Shown: positions 1-9,018, counted from the stretch's first letter. The stretch is 64,000 bases of DNA from Flavobacterium sp. (GCA_016714905.1 JADKBW010000006.1:140512-204511), one strand, 5' to 3'. Numbers and translations are program-made. The notes: generated by a model from the sequence alone, not told the origin.

Positions 1-1290
1 CTTACTTTGTCTTTCTATGCGTATGCCAAAATTGAAGATCCCAAAAAATTTCGCGACGATTTATTTATCGAATGGAACAAACTCGATGCCCTAGGCAGAA
101 CGTATGTTGCCAAAGAAGGAATCAATGCGCAAATGTCGGTTCCCGCCGAAAATATCGAAGCATTTCGGGAAACTTTAGAAGTTTATGACTTTATGAAAAA
201 CATTCGGCTGAACGTCGCAGTCGAACAAGATGATCATTCGTTCTTGAAACTAACTGTAAAAGTTCGTGACAAAATTGTAGCCGACGGACTCAATGACGAA
301 ACGTTCGATGTGACGAACATCGGTGTTCATTTGAAAGCGAACGAATTCAACGAAATCATCGAAGATCCCAACACGATTGTAGTTGATTTTAGAAACCATT
401 ACGAAAGTGAAATCGGTCATTTTAAAGGTGCAATCACGCCTGACGTGGAAACCTTTCGGGAAAGTCTGCCGATTATCAACGAGCAATTAAAAGATTTTAA
501 AGAAGACAAAAATCTTGTGATGTATTGCACGGGAGGAATTCGTTGTGAAAAAGCGAGCGCGTTCTTCAAACACCAAGGTTTTAAAAATGTGTATCAACTC
601 GAAGGCGGCATTATCAATTACGCCAAACAAATCAAAGAAGAAGGATTAGAGAGTAAATTTATTGGGAAAAACTTTGTGTTTGATCACCGTTTAGGAGAAA
701 GAATTACAGACGATATCGTTTCGCAATGCCATCAATGCGGCAAACCGTGCGACAATCATACGAACTGCGAAAATGAAGGTTGTCATTTGCTGTTTATTCA
801 ATGCGATGCATGTAAAGCGGTGATGGAAAATTGTTGTTCTGTGGAATGTCAAGAGATCATTCACTTACCCATGGATGAACAAATCAAATTGCGTCGCGGT
901 GTTTCGGTGGGCAATAAGATTTTTAGAAAAGGCAAATCCGATAAATTAAAATTCAAACATTCCGGAGACTTGTCAGATGTTGCCCTTGCTGTTGCCTCAA
1001 AACCCACATCGATTCGACAAAAGGTTAAAATCAAAAAAGTATTGATCGGTACTGCGCAACATTATTTTACCAAAGCCAGCGTCGCCCAATTTTTAGTTGA
1101 AAATCACGAATTGAAAAACGGAGATAAAATCCTGATTTCGGGTCCAAGCACGGGTAATGAAGAATTGATTTTGGAAAACTTTTTTGTTAATGGCGCTGCT
1201 AACGACCATGCAATTTTAGGCGACAAAGTTACTTTTCAAGTGCCTTTTCGTGTTCGATTGTCGGATAAATTATTCAAAATCATCGAATAA
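1..1290 (+). CDS. trhO: tRNA uridine-34 hydroxylase TrhO (rhodanese family) with C-terminal extension; 5' end outside window
   Basis: The frame is open from base 1, so the start lies upstream. The protein has the TrhO/YceA layout: an N-terminal acylphosphatase-like domain, a rhodanese domain with the active-site loop CTGGIRC (Cys at about visible residue 176), then a Cys-rich segment with repeated CxxC-type pairs. Family members hydroxylate U34 of certain tRNAs to 5-hydroxyuridine with O2. The last ~100 residues (about 320-429) are extra compared with the classical protein. They look like the beta-barrel that ends peptidase U32 proteins, with the pattern hydrophobic-HYFTK...VA...L..GDKI...GP. 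That resemblance is my own reading, made without a search. A strong terminator follows. Confidence 0.9.
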   Translation, partial: LTLSFYAYAKIEDPKKFRDDLFIEWNKLDALGRTYVAKEGINAQMSVPAENIEAFRETLEVYDFMKNIRLNVAVEQDDHSFLKLTVKVRDKIVADGLNDETFDVTNIGVHLKANEFNEIIEDPNTIVVDFRNHYESEIGHFKGAITPDVETFRESLPIINEQLKDFKEDKNLVMYCTGGIRCEKASAFFKHQGFKNVYQLEGGIINYAKQIKEEGLESKFIGKNFVFDHRLGERITDDIVSQCHQCGKPCDNHTNCENEGCHLLFIQCDACKAVMENCCSVECQEIIHLPMDEQIKLRRGVSVGNKIFRKGKSDKLKFKHSGDLSDVALAVASKPTSIRQKVKIKKVLIGTAQHYFTKASVAQFLVENHELKNGDKILISGPSTGNEELILENFFVNGAANDHAILGDKVTFQVPFRVRLSDKLFKIIE

Positions 1291-1315
1291 AATCGAATCC
1301 AAATAGATCTAAAAG

Positions 1316-1350
1316 GCTTGTTTCGACAAAAAACGAAACAAGCTTTTTTA
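1316..1350 (+). terminator. Rho-independent terminator after trhO
   Basis: Perfect 10-bp stem (1316-1325 with 1334-1343) around an 8-base A-rich loop, followed by a run of six T. It separates trhO from ricT. Confidence 0.85.
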
Positions 1351-1407
1351 TTGAAAAAAAAGGAGCAACTTAGTGTCGTTGTACTTTAGCAACTTTAGCA
1401 AAAAATA

Positions 1408-1415
1408 CTATCTTT
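1408..1415 (+). promoter_or_regulatory. Possible -7 promoter element of ricT-gldH-pbp1A
   Basis: TATCTTTA matches 7 of 8 positions of the Bacteroidota -7 consensus TANNTTTG. It lies about 65 bases before the ricT start. No well-spaced TTG was found upstream, so this is tentative. Confidence 0.35.
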
Positions 1416-1478
1416 ACGCTCTAAACGTTTTTGTCTAGTAGTCTGCCTTTGGCGACGATCAATATATATTCAAGTTTT

Positions 1479-2726
1479 ATGGCATGTAATAGTTGTTCCA
1501 CTTCTGATGGCGGTGCGCCAAAGGGGTGTAAAAATAATGGGACTTGCGGCACCGATAGCTGCAACAAATTGACGGTTTTTGATTGGTTGGCGAATATGAG
1601 TTTACCTAGCGGACAAGAGCCTTTTGACTGCGTTGAAGTTCGCTTCAAGAACGGAAGAAAAGAATTTTACCGAAATACAGAAAAACTAACTTTAAGTATT
1701 GGTGACATCGTTGCAACTGAAGCTTCTCCCGGTCATGACATTGGGATTGTTACCTTGACTGGTGAATTGGTCCGCATTCAAATGAAGAAAAAAGGAGTCG
1801 CTATTACGAGTCCAGAAATCACAAAAATATACCGAAAAGCGTCGCAAAAAGATATCGATATTTGGTCGAATGCACGTGATAAAGAGGAACCTATGAAGGT
1901 TCGCGCCCGTGAACTTGCCATTTCTCACAAGCTTGAAATGAAGATTTCTGACATCGAATTTCAAGGCGATGGCTCGAAAGCAACGTTTTATTATACCGCT
2001 AATGATCGTGTCGACTTCCGTCTTTTGATCAAAGATTTTGCGAAAGCATTTAGCGCTCGAATCGAAATGAAACAAGTCGGTTTTCGTCAAGAAGCTTCTC
2101 GTTTAGGAGGAATTGGCTCTTGCGGAAGAGAATTGTGTTGTTCTACTTGGTTGACCGATTTTCGAAGTGTGAATACCTCGGCAGCACGCTATCAACAACT
2201 CTCGTTGAATCCACAAAAATTGGCTGGACAATGCGGAAAATTAAAATGTTGCTTGAACTATGAGCTAGATACTTACATGGATGCTTTGCAGGATTTTCCA
2301 AGTTTCGACACCAAATTAGTGACTGAAAAAGGGGAAGCCATTTGCCAAAAGCAAGATATTTTTAAAGGATTGATGTGGTTTGCTTACACCAATAATTTTG
2401 CACAATGGCATGTCCTAAAAATAGAGCAAGTCCGCGAAATTATAGAAGAAAACAAGCTCAAAAACAAAGTTTCTTCACTTGAAGATTATGCTTTAGAAAT
2501 TGTTACTGAGCCGGAAAAAGATTTCAACAACGCCATGGGTCAAGAGAGCTTAACTCGTTTTGACCAACCGACTAGAAAGAAAAAAAATAATAAAAAAAGA
2601 AAGCCATCAGGCGATAAAAAACCAAATCCCGCTTCGGGAAATGGCGGAAATAACAACAATAACAACAATCCTCGCCCGGCGGCTAATAAGATAATTCCTG
2701 TCAATAGAAATGAACCTAAAAAATAG
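1479..2726 (+). CDS. ricT: RicT/PSP1-domain regulatory protein
   Basis: 415-residue protein with a central PSP1 domain (RicT/YaaT family). In Bacillus, RicT works with RicA and RicF in RNA maturation through RNase Y; its role in Bacteroidota is not established. Start chosen at the ATG giving MACNSC; a TTG 48 bases upstream is less likely. The N-terminus holds a Cys cluster (CNSCSTSDGG...CGTDSC). A second Cys-rich patch (GSCGRELCCSTW, QCGKLKCCLNYE) is the family signature and probably binds metal. The C-terminal ~45 residues are low complexity, rich in Lys and Asn, so disordered and possibly nucleic-acid binding. It overlaps gldH by 17 bases, indicating translational coupling. Confidence 0.85.
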   Translation: MACNSCSTSDGGAPKGCKNNGTCGTDSCNKLTVFDWLANMSLPSGQEPFDCVEVRFKNGRKEFYRNTEKLTLSIGDIVATEASPGHDIGIVTLTGELVRIQMKKKGVAITSPEITKIYRKASQKDIDIWSNARDKEEPMKVRARELAISHKLEMKISDIEFQGDGSKATFYYTANDRVDFRLLIKDFAKAFSARIEMKQVGFRQEASRLGGIGSCGRELCCSTWLTDFRSVNTSAARYQQLSLNPQKLAGQCGKLKCCLNYELDTYMDALQDFPSFDTKLVTEKGEAICQKQDIFKGLMWFAYTNNFAQWHVLKIEQVREIIEENKLKNKVSSLEDYALEIVTEPEKDFNNAMGQESLTRFDQPTRKKKNNKKRKPSGDKKPNPASGNGGNNNNNNNPRPAANKIIPVNRNEPKK

Positions 2727-3192
2727 CTTTTTATATTTTCTAGTGCTAATGGTGTTGGTATCGTGCGACAAAAAAAGAATTTTTGACGAATACAAATCCG
2801 TTGGAAATGCATGGAATAAAGACAGCATTGTGAGTTTTGATTTGCCTGCTCTGGATGTCAAAAAACAATACAATTTATTTCTTAATATTAGAGACAATAA
2901 TGATTATCCGTTCAACAACTTGTTTCTCATTGTCAGCATGGAACAACCCAACAAAAAAACGTTGGTTGACACCTTAGAATACCAAATGGCAAATCCCGAC
3001 GGCTCGCTTTTAGGGGAAGGATTCACCGATGTAAAAGACAGTAAATTGGTTTATAAAGAACGTATGAAATTCACTGCTGGCGCCTACAAAGTGCACATCA
3101 AACAAGCCGTTAGACAAACTGGAAAAGTGAGTGGTGTGAAGGAATTAAAGGGAATTACGGACGTTGGATTTAGAATTGAAAAAATAGAGTAA
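2710..3192 (+). CDS. gldH: Gliding motility lipoprotein GldH
   Basis: 160 residues. It opens with a lipoprotein signal peptide ending in the lipobox LVSC (Cys19), so it is probably tethered to an envelope membrane. Length and sequence (CDKKRIFDEYKSVGNAW..., SFDLPALD) fit GldH, one of the lipoproteins required for gliding and type IX secretion in Flavobacterium. It starts inside the end of ricT and ends 5 bases before pbp1A, so the three form one transcription unit, an order common in flavobacteria. Confidence 0.88.
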   Translation: MNLKNSFLYFLVLMVLVSCDKKRIFDEYKSVGNAWNKDSIVSFDLPALDVKKQYNLFLNIRDNNDYPFNNLFLIVSMEQPNKKTLVDTLEYQMANPDGSLLGEGFTDVKDSKLVYKERMKFTAGAYKVHIKQAVRQTGKVSGVKELKGITDVGFRIEKIE

Positions 3193-3197
3193 GTGTT

Positions 3198-5489
3198 ATG
3201 GCAACTACAAAAAACAACCCATCTTCAAAAGATCTTGCTTACTACAAAAAAAAGTTTTGGAAAATCTATTTTTATACTTTAGGCGGCATCTTTTTATTCT
3301 TCATTTTTGCTTCTTGGGGACTATTTGGATCCATGCCTTCCTTTGAAGATCTTGAAAACCCAAACTCCAACTTAGCCACCGAAATTATTGCTGCCGACGG
3401 GGAAACGATTGGTAAATTCTACAACGAAAACCGAACGTCGATTAAATATGCTGACTTACCAAAACATTTGGTTGACGCACTAGTGTCGACAGAAGACGAA
3501 CGATTCTATGAACACTCAGGAATCGACGGAAGAAGAACGCTAGGCGCTGCAATCAGATTAGGTTCCAACGGTGGCGCGAGTACCCTAACGCAACAATTAG
3601 CCAAACTGCTATTTCACGGCGAAGGTTCTAGATTCCTTCCTTTGCGTATCATTCAAAAAGCCAAAGAGTGGATTATCGCTATCAAATTGGAACGCCAATA
3701 CACGAAAAATGAAATCATCGCGATGTATTTCAATAAAGCAGACTTTGTAAATACTGCAGTTGGAATTCGTTCTGCCGCCAAAGTGTATTTCGGTAAAGAA
3801 CCTCGTGACCTGACCATCGATGAAAGCGCGATGTTAGTCGGAATGCTCACCAATCCATCGCTTTACAACCCGGTACGTCGGATTGAAAAAGTTCAAAAAA
3901 GAAGAAATATCGTACTCGGACAAATGGTTCGAAATGGCTATTTAGAAGAAGGCGCTAAAAAAATATTAGAGAAAAAACCCATCGTACTTCATTTTCAACC
4001 AGAGAGTCACACCGACGGTATCGGAACATACTTTCGAGAATATCTTCGTGATTTTATGAAAAACTGGGTAAAGGAAAACAAAAAATCAGATGGCACGGAA
4101 TACGACATTTACAAAGACGGTCTGAAAATATACACTACCATTGATTCTCGTATGCAGACCTACGCAGAAGAAGCAATGAAAGAGCATTTGCCCAACTTAC
4201 AAGAAGAGTTAGCCAGTCAACAAAAGGAAAACAAAAATGCGCCATTCGTCAACATTTCTGAGATTGAAACTAAGAAATTGATGATGAAAGCGATGAAAAA
4301 TTCATCTCGTTGGAAGCTAATGGAAGCCCAAGATAAATCTGAAGAAGAAATTATCAAATCATTTGGAGTGAAAACTAAAATGAAAGTTTTTACCTGGAAA
4401 GGTGAAAAAGACACTGTCATGACACCAACCGATTCCATTCGTTATTACAAAAGTTTCCTTCAAGCTGGAATGATGGCCATGGAGCCTCAAACTGGGCACG
4501 TCAAAGTATGGGTCGGCGGCATCAATTACAAGTATTTTCAGTATGACCACGTTGGTCAAGGCGCCCGTCAAGTGGGTTCGACCTTCAAGCCTTTTGTTTA
4601 CGCCACTGCCATCGAACAACTCAATATGTCTCCGTGTGATTCTATCATCGACAGCCCATTTATGATTCACAAAGGACGACACCATGTAACGGAAGATTGG
4701 GAACCTAAAAATTCGGATAACGAATACCGCGGTATGGTGACGCTTAAGAAAGCATTGGCGAATTCAATCAACACCGTATCGGCGAAACTCATTGATAAAG
4801 TGGGCCCCGAAGCAGTTGTCGAATTGACACATAAACTAGGTGTTAAATCAGAAATCCCTGCCCAACCGTCTATCGCATTAGGAGCTGTTGAAGTTACGGT
4901 CGAAGATATGGTTGCTGCTTACAGTACCTTTGCAAACGAAGGCGTTTACATCAAACCACAATTCATCACACGGATTGAAGATAAAAATGGCGTCGTTATT
5001 TACGAACCCTCTCCAGACTCGCACGATGTACTCAATAAAGACATTGCTTTTGCAGTCATCAAATTGCTTGAAGGCGTTACCGAAGGAGGTTCTGGTGCGC
5101 GTTTGCGTACACAAGGAGGCGGTCACGGTTACAATAGAGTAACTGGCTATCCGTATATGTTTACCAATCCAATTGCGGGAAAAACAGGCACCACTCAAAA
5201 TCAATCCGACGGCTGGTTTATGGGAATGGTGCCAAATCTAGCCTGCGGTGTTTGGGTTGGTTGCGAAGATCGTTCGGCGCGTTTTAAAGGAATCACCTAC
5301 GGTCAAGGTGCCACAGCAGCATTGCCGATTTGGGGTATGTTTATGAAGAAATGTTATAAAGACGAAACGCTACATGTATCTAAATCGGAGTTTGAACGAC
5401 CCGCCAATCTTTCGATTAAAGTTGATTGCTGGGCGCCCGTAAAAGACACCACCGATTTTGAGCAGAATACGGATGAATTTGAATTGTAA
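3198..5489 (+). CDS. Penicillin-binding protein 1A, bifunctional transglycosylase/transpeptidase
   Basis: 763 residues, typical class A PBP length. A short cytoplasmic tail and one membrane segment (about 20-43) precede a GT51 transglycosylase domain with the catalytic motif EDERFYEHSGID (Glu near 98) and TLTQQLAK. The transpeptidase domain has S461-TFK (SxxK), S523-IN (SxN) and K662-TGTT. All catalytic residues are present, so it should polymerise and cross-link peptidoglycan in the periplasm. It is the last gene of the ricT-gldH-pbp1A unit. The name mrcA/ponA could be used by analogy only. Confidence 0.93.
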   Translation: MATTKNNPSSKDLAYYKKKFWKIYFYTLGGIFLFFIFASWGLFGSMPSFEDLENPNSNLATEIIAADGETIGKFYNENRTSIKYADLPKHLVDALVSTEDERFYEHSGIDGRRTLGAAIRLGSNGGASTLTQQLAKLLFHGEGSRFLPLRIIQKAKEWIIAIKLERQYTKNEIIAMYFNKADFVNTAVGIRSAAKVYFGKEPRDLTIDESAMLVGMLTNPSLYNPVRRIEKVQKRRNIVLGQMVRNGYLEEGAKKILEKKPIVLHFQPESHTDGIGTYFREYLRDFMKNWVKENKKSDGTEYDIYKDGLKIYTTIDSRMQTYAEEAMKEHLPNLQEELASQQKENKNAPFVNISEIETKKLMMKAMKNSSRWKLMEAQDKSEEEIIKSFGVKTKMKVFTWKGEKDTVMTPTDSIRYYKSFLQAGMMAMEPQTGHVKVWVGGINYKYFQYDHVGQGARQVGSTFKPFVYATAIEQLNMSPCDSIIDSPFMIHKGRHHVTEDWEPKNSDNEYRGMVTLKKALANSINTVSAKLIDKVGPEAVVELTHKLGVKSEIPAQPSIALGAVEVTVEDMVAAYSTFANEGVYIKPQFITRIEDKNGVVIYEPSPDSHDVLNKDIAFAVIKLLEGVTEGGSGARLRTQGGGHGYNRVTGYPYMFTNPIAGKTGTTQNQSDGWFMGMVPNLACGVWVGCEDRSARFKGITYGQGATAALPIWGMFMKKCYKDETLHVSKSEFERPANLSIKVDCWAPVKDTTDFEQNTDEFEL

Positions 5490-5493
5490 TAGT

Positions 5494-5563
5494 TAGGAGC
5501 TTATTCCTGCTTTCGGCTTTATCTCTCCGTTGCACTCCGAGGATATCGCCTCTATCAGGGCTA
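5494..5563 (+). repeat. Dispersed palindromic intergenic repeat, family 1, copy A
   Basis: Begins with TAGGAGCT and ends with CTATCAGGGCTA, the two halves being imperfect inverted copies. The same ends occur at 11601-11768, 39482-39594, 54791-54864 and 55571-55654. It sits directly after the pbp1A stop and may act as a transcript end. Confidence 0.7.
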
Positions 5564-5686
5564 TGAATCCGTTCAACATTCAACATTCGTTGTTCATTAG
5601 TCAACCTTCAAAAAAATATTGAAGTTTTAAACCAATAATATAAAACTAAACTTTGCGCCTTAGAGCCTTAGTGGCAAAGAAACAAT

Positions 5687-6388
5687 ATGATCAATAAAAA
5701 AGTAAACTCAGTCCAAGAAGCACTACACGGAATCGAAAATGGCATGACACTTATGTTAGGCGGATTCGGTCTTTGTGGTATCCCAGAAAACGCCATTGCC
5801 GAATTGGTAACCAAAGGCACCAACAACTTAACCTGTATTTCCAATAATGCAGGCGTTGACGATTTCGGTTTGGGGTTATTGCTTCAAAAAAAACAAATCA
5901 AAAAAATGATTTCTTCTTATGTGGGAGAAAATGCAGAATTTGAACGTCAAATGCTCTCTGGTGAACTCGACGTTGAACTCATCCCTCAAGGAACTTTAGC
6001 AGAACGTTGCCGCGCAGCTCAAGCCGGAATCCCCGCTTTCTACACGCCTGCCGGATACGGAACTGAAGTCGCTGAAGGAAAAGAATCGCGCGAATTCAAT
6101 GGCAAAATGCACATCATGGAACACGCTTTCAAAGCTGATTTCGCCATCGTAAAAGCTTGGAAAGGTGACGAAGCAGGTAATTTGGTTTTCAAAGGAACAG
6201 CCAGAAATTTCAATCCGTGTATGTGCGGTGCAGGAAAAATTACGATTGCAGAAGTTGAAGAATTAGTTCCTGTTGGCACACTCGATCCAAACCAAGTGCA
6301 CATTCCTGGAATTTTAATTCAACGTATTTTTCAAGGAGAAAAGTTCGAAAAACGAATCGAGCAACGTACAACAAGAAAAAGAGAATAG
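5687..6388 (+). CDS. scoA: 3-oxoacid CoA-transferase subunit A
   Basis: 233 residues, a usual length for the alpha subunit of class I CoA-transferases. It carries the nucleotide/CoA-binding signature GGFGLCGIPEN near the N-terminus (about 26-36). With subunit B it moves CoA from succinyl-CoA to acetoacetate or another 3-oxoacid, used in ketone-body or short-chain acid metabolism in the cytoplasm. Subunit B starts 2 bases after this stop. The AT-rich leader contains AAACTTTG (one mismatch to the -7 consensus) and a CTTAG-rich short repeat just before the start. Confidence 0.92.
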   Translation: MINKKVNSVQEALHGIENGMTLMLGGFGLCGIPENAIAELVTKGTNNLTCISNNAGVDDFGLGLLLQKKQIKKMISSYVGENAEFERQMLSGELDVELIPQGTLAERCRAAQAGIPAFYTPAGYGTEVAEGKESREFNGKMHIMEHAFKADFAIVKAWKGDEAGNLVFKGTARNFNPCMCGAGKITIAEVEELVPVGTLDPNQVHIPGILIQRIFQGEKFEKRIEQRTTRKRE

Positions 6389-6390
6389 TC

Positions 6391-7050
6391 ATGGCATTAG
6401 GAAAAGAAGAAATCGCAAAAAGAATAGCCCAAGAAGTACAAGATCGTTACTACGTAAACTTAGGCATCGGAATTCCGACATTAGTGGCGAATTACGTTCG
6501 CACCGATATTTCGGTTGAATTTCAAAGCGAAAACGGCGTTCTTGGCATGGGACCATTTCCATTCGAAGGAGAAGAAGACGCGGATCTCATCAACGCCGGA
6601 AAACAAACGATAACAACACTGCCTGGAGCAAGTTTTTTCGATTCAGGTTTTAGCTTTGGCATGATCCGCGGACAACACGTTGACCTTACTATTCTTGGCG
6701 CCATGGAAGTAGCCGAAAACGGTGACATCGCCAACTGGAAAATTCCAGGAAAAATGGTAAAGGGTATGGGCGGCGCTATGGACTTGGTAGCTTCTGCCGA
6801 GAACATCATCGTAGCCATGATGCACGTCAATAAAGCGGGCGAATCTAAAATATTAAAACGTTGCACTTTGCCACTAACCGGCGTATGTTGTGTGAAAAAA
6901 GTGGTAACTGAACTGGCTGTTTTAGAAATTACACCCAAAGGATTTAAACTCTTAGAACGTGCTCCTGGTGTTTCTGTTGAACACATTATCGCATCCACTG
7001 AAGCCGATCTAATTATCGAAGGAGAAATTCCAGAAATGGTTATTGATTAA
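6391..7050 (+). CDS. scoB: 3-oxoacid CoA-transferase subunit B
   Basis: 219 residues, beta subunit of the class I CoA-transferase. The motif SENGVLGMGP (about residues 46-55) contains the family's catalytic Glu that forms the enzyme-CoA thioester. The LGIGIPTLV segment near the N-terminus is also typical. It is encoded 2 bases after scoA and works as its partner in a heteromer. The 3' end overlaps the convergent minus-strand gene by 11 bases, with no room for a terminator between them. Confidence 0.93.
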   Translation: MALGKEEIAKRIAQEVQDRYYVNLGIGIPTLVANYVRTDISVEFQSENGVLGMGPFPFEGEEDADLINAGKQTITTLPGASFFDSGFSFGMIRGQHVDLTILGAMEVAENGDIANWKIPGKMVKGMGGAMDLVASAENIIVAMMHVNKAGESKILKRCTLPLTGVCCVKKVVTELAVLEITPKGFKLLERAPGVSVEHIIASTEADLIIEGEIPEMVID

Positions 7051-7429
7051 GATAATCTAGCAAAACTTCCGAAGCGTTTCCAAAAGTATTTGCTTTTTCA
7101 GTAATACTTACTGCACGCTTTTTATTGAGTTTATAGGTCAAATCAAATGTTGTGGTGAATAGGATGGCCGACAAAAACGGATTGTTGATATAATATACTA
7201 AAGTGTCGCGTGCTTTGTCGATGGTGTGAATTTCAACCTGCTCCTCTTGCTGGAATTTATACTTAAGTTCCAATTTTAGCACGCCATTTTCTACAATCGG
7301 GCGAACATAAATATTCATCAAATCGGTATTGCCTATTGTTTTTGCTAGCGTTAATTTGGCAAAAGTACCATCCGCTAAACTGGTTTTCACTTGATTATAA
7401 AACTCGGTGAAGGATTCGGTAAATGACAT
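7040..7429 (-). CDS. Conserved hypothetical protein, 129 residues
   Basis: Small soluble protein without signal peptide or membrane segment; I do not recognise a certain family. Its layout (F..QVKTSL..GTFAKLTLAK, then a beta-rich core ending ...AILFTTTFDLTYKLNKKRA) recalls the N-terminal domain that precedes the catalytic part of some Bacteroidota class I methyltransferases. Here no catalytic domain follows, so it is either a stand-alone version of that domain or something unrelated. It is convergent with scoB (11-base overlap) and 18 bases downstream of the next minus-strand gene, with which it probably forms an operon. Confidence 0.65.
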   Translation of the reverse strand: MSFTESFTEFYNQVKTSLADGTFAKLTLAKTIGNTDLMNIYVRPIVENGVLKLELKYKFQQEEQVEIHTIDKARDTLVYYINNPFLSAILFTTTFDLTYKLNKKRAVSITEKANTFGNASEVLLDYLNQ

Positions 7430-7447
7430 TGTTTTTGAAATTATATT

Positions 7448-8887
7448 TTAAAAAAACCACCCTGCGACGAAAATCGCGGTAATCACACAAATCACATCTA
7501 CTATAAGCATCGTGCCCAAAGCGTAACGGGTATTCTTTATATTAACCGACCCAAAATACACGGCGATAACATAAAACGTGCTCTCGGCACTACATTGGAA
7601 AATGCTGCTTAATCTTCCGGTCATGGAATCAGCCCCAAAGGTATTCATCGAATCAATCAAAAACCCTCGTGATCCCGCAGAGCTAAATGGTCTAAGCAAC
7701 GCCACTGGGAGCGCGTCTGTAATTTCCTTACTCACGCCCATATTCGAAAATCCAAACGCAATCCAATTGCTAATAATTTCAAATAAACCGCTGTTTCTAA
7801 ATAAGGAAATCGCCACCAACATTCCCAAAACGTAAGGAAAAATAGTGACCCCGGTTTTAATTCCATTGTTGGCTCCCGAAACAAAAGCTTCAAAAACAGT
7901 GGTTTTTGCCTCCGCAAATTTCTGTTCTTTTATAAAGGAAAATATCAACGTAAACGCAATGATCGCTACTAATATCAAGGCAGACAAATTAGAAGTAAAA
8001 TAGTTTTTTCCTATCAAATCCAAATGGTTTACATACATCAATAGTCCAACAATAGCGGCAATCAATCCCATTAATCCTAGAACCAACGAAGCACTTTTGA
8101 AGTTAATTTTCTGTTTGACACCAACAATCAAGAAAGCGGCAATCGTTCCGATAAACGAAGTGATGATACAAGGCAACATCACATCGGCAGGATTCGTCGC
8201 ATTGGCAGCAGCGCGGTATCCGATGATGGATGTGGCAATTAACGTTAGACCCGAAGCATGCAAACACATAAACATAATTTGCGCATCACTCGCCTTCTCT
8301 TTCTCGGTATTGAGTTCTTGCAAACTTTCCATGGCTTTCAATCCAAATGGTGTCGCGGCAGAATCGAGTCCAAGGAAATTAGCAGCAAAATTCAGCGTCA
8401 TATAAGAGATGGACGGATGGTTTTTCGGAATACTCGGAAACACTTTTACAAAGACTGGACTCAGTACTTTCGCTAATTTTCCAGATGCGCCTGATATAAT
8501 TAAAAGCTCCATCAAACCGCAGAAAAAAGCCAGATAGGCAATCAACGGCAGGATCAAATCAAGTAAAGTGTTCTTACAAGTTGGCAGCAATCCGTCTGAT
8601 TTTTGAACGCCGCTGTAGATTTTTACTGTCTTATTTTTGAAGACATAAGTAGTATCAGGGTTAATGGCATCGCGATCAATCACCATCGTCATATCGGGTG
8701 CTTTTTCGATACTGTCTTTAATAAAAATTGGAAGTTGATTGAGGTATTTCTCCGACAATAATATCGGATCGTCTTTCTTTCCGTTTAAGACATAATCAAT
8801 TGTATAACTGTTTCCAGAAAACAAGCTAAACACCACAAACGTGATGGAAGCAATGAAAATCACCAACCAAAATCTACTCAATACCAT
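7448..8887 (-). CDS. Nucleoside-recognition (SpmA/SpmB-like) integral membrane protein
   Basis: 479 residues with about ten hydrophobic segments. Two Gate/nucleoside-recognition modules are fused: the first around residues 115-250 (LPLIAYLAFFCGLMELL, LNFAANFLGLDSAATPFGLKAM), the second around 335-479 (FPYVLGMLVAISLFRNSGL, LPVALLRPFSSAGSRGF). The halves correspond to SpmA and SpmB of Bacillus, which are separate proteins there. Between the first membrane helix and the first module lies a ~90-residue outside loop. The transported substrate is not known. Bacteroidota do not sporulate, so the spore-maturation name is historical. Confidence 0.82.
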   Translation of the reverse strand: MVLSRFWLVIFIASITFVVFSLFSGNSYTIDYVLNGKKDDPILLSEKYLNQLPIFIKDSIEKAPDMTMVIDRDAINPDTTYVFKNKTVKIYSGVQKSDGLLPTCKNTLLDLILPLIAYLAFFCGLMELLIISGASGKLAKVLSPVFVKVFPSIPKNHPSISYMTLNFAANFLGLDSAATPFGLKAMESLQELNTEKEKASDAQIMFMCLHASGLTLIATSIIGYRAAANATNPADVMLPCIITSFIGTIAAFLIVGVKQKINFKSASLVLGLMGLIAAIVGLLMYVNHLDLIGKNYFTSNLSALILVAIIAFTLIFSFIKEQKFAEAKTTVFEAFVSGANNGIKTGVTIFPYVLGMLVAISLFRNSGLFEIISNWIAFGFSNMGVSKEITDALPVALLRPFSSAGSRGFLIDSMNTFGADSMTGRLSSIFQCSAESTFYVIAVYFGSVNIKNTRYALGTMLIVDVICVITAIFVAGWFF

Positions 8888-8916
8888 ACTTTAGTTTTTC
8901 GTAAATGTAGTTTTTT

Positions 8917-9012
8917 ACCGCAAAGTACGCAACGGAAGCGCAAAGTTCCCAATGAATAAATACACAATAACCCTTTGCGCACCTAGCGTTCTGACATAGC
9001 GAGCCTTGCGGT
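8917..9012. repeat. Imperfect inverted repeat with CGCAAAG motifs
   Basis: ACCGCAAAGTACGC (8917-8930) pairs with GCGAGCCTTGCGGT (8999-9012), with further GCGCAAAG/CTTTGCGC arms inside. It fills the gap between two minus-strand genes. Related CGCAAAG strings occur at 38948-38985, and ACAAAGACGCAAAG at 11568-11581. Confidence 0.6.
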
Positions 9013-9018
9013 AAAGTT

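Noticed and set aside
2570..2720. Asn/Lys-rich repeat at the end of ricT as a separate tandem repeat or CRISPR-like array
   Set aside because: It is simple low-complexity coding sequence in the RicT frame, without regular units or spacers.
4888..5142. Second plus-strand reading frame inside pbp1A
   Set aside because: Shadow of the transpeptidase domain, which is fully conserved in the other frame.
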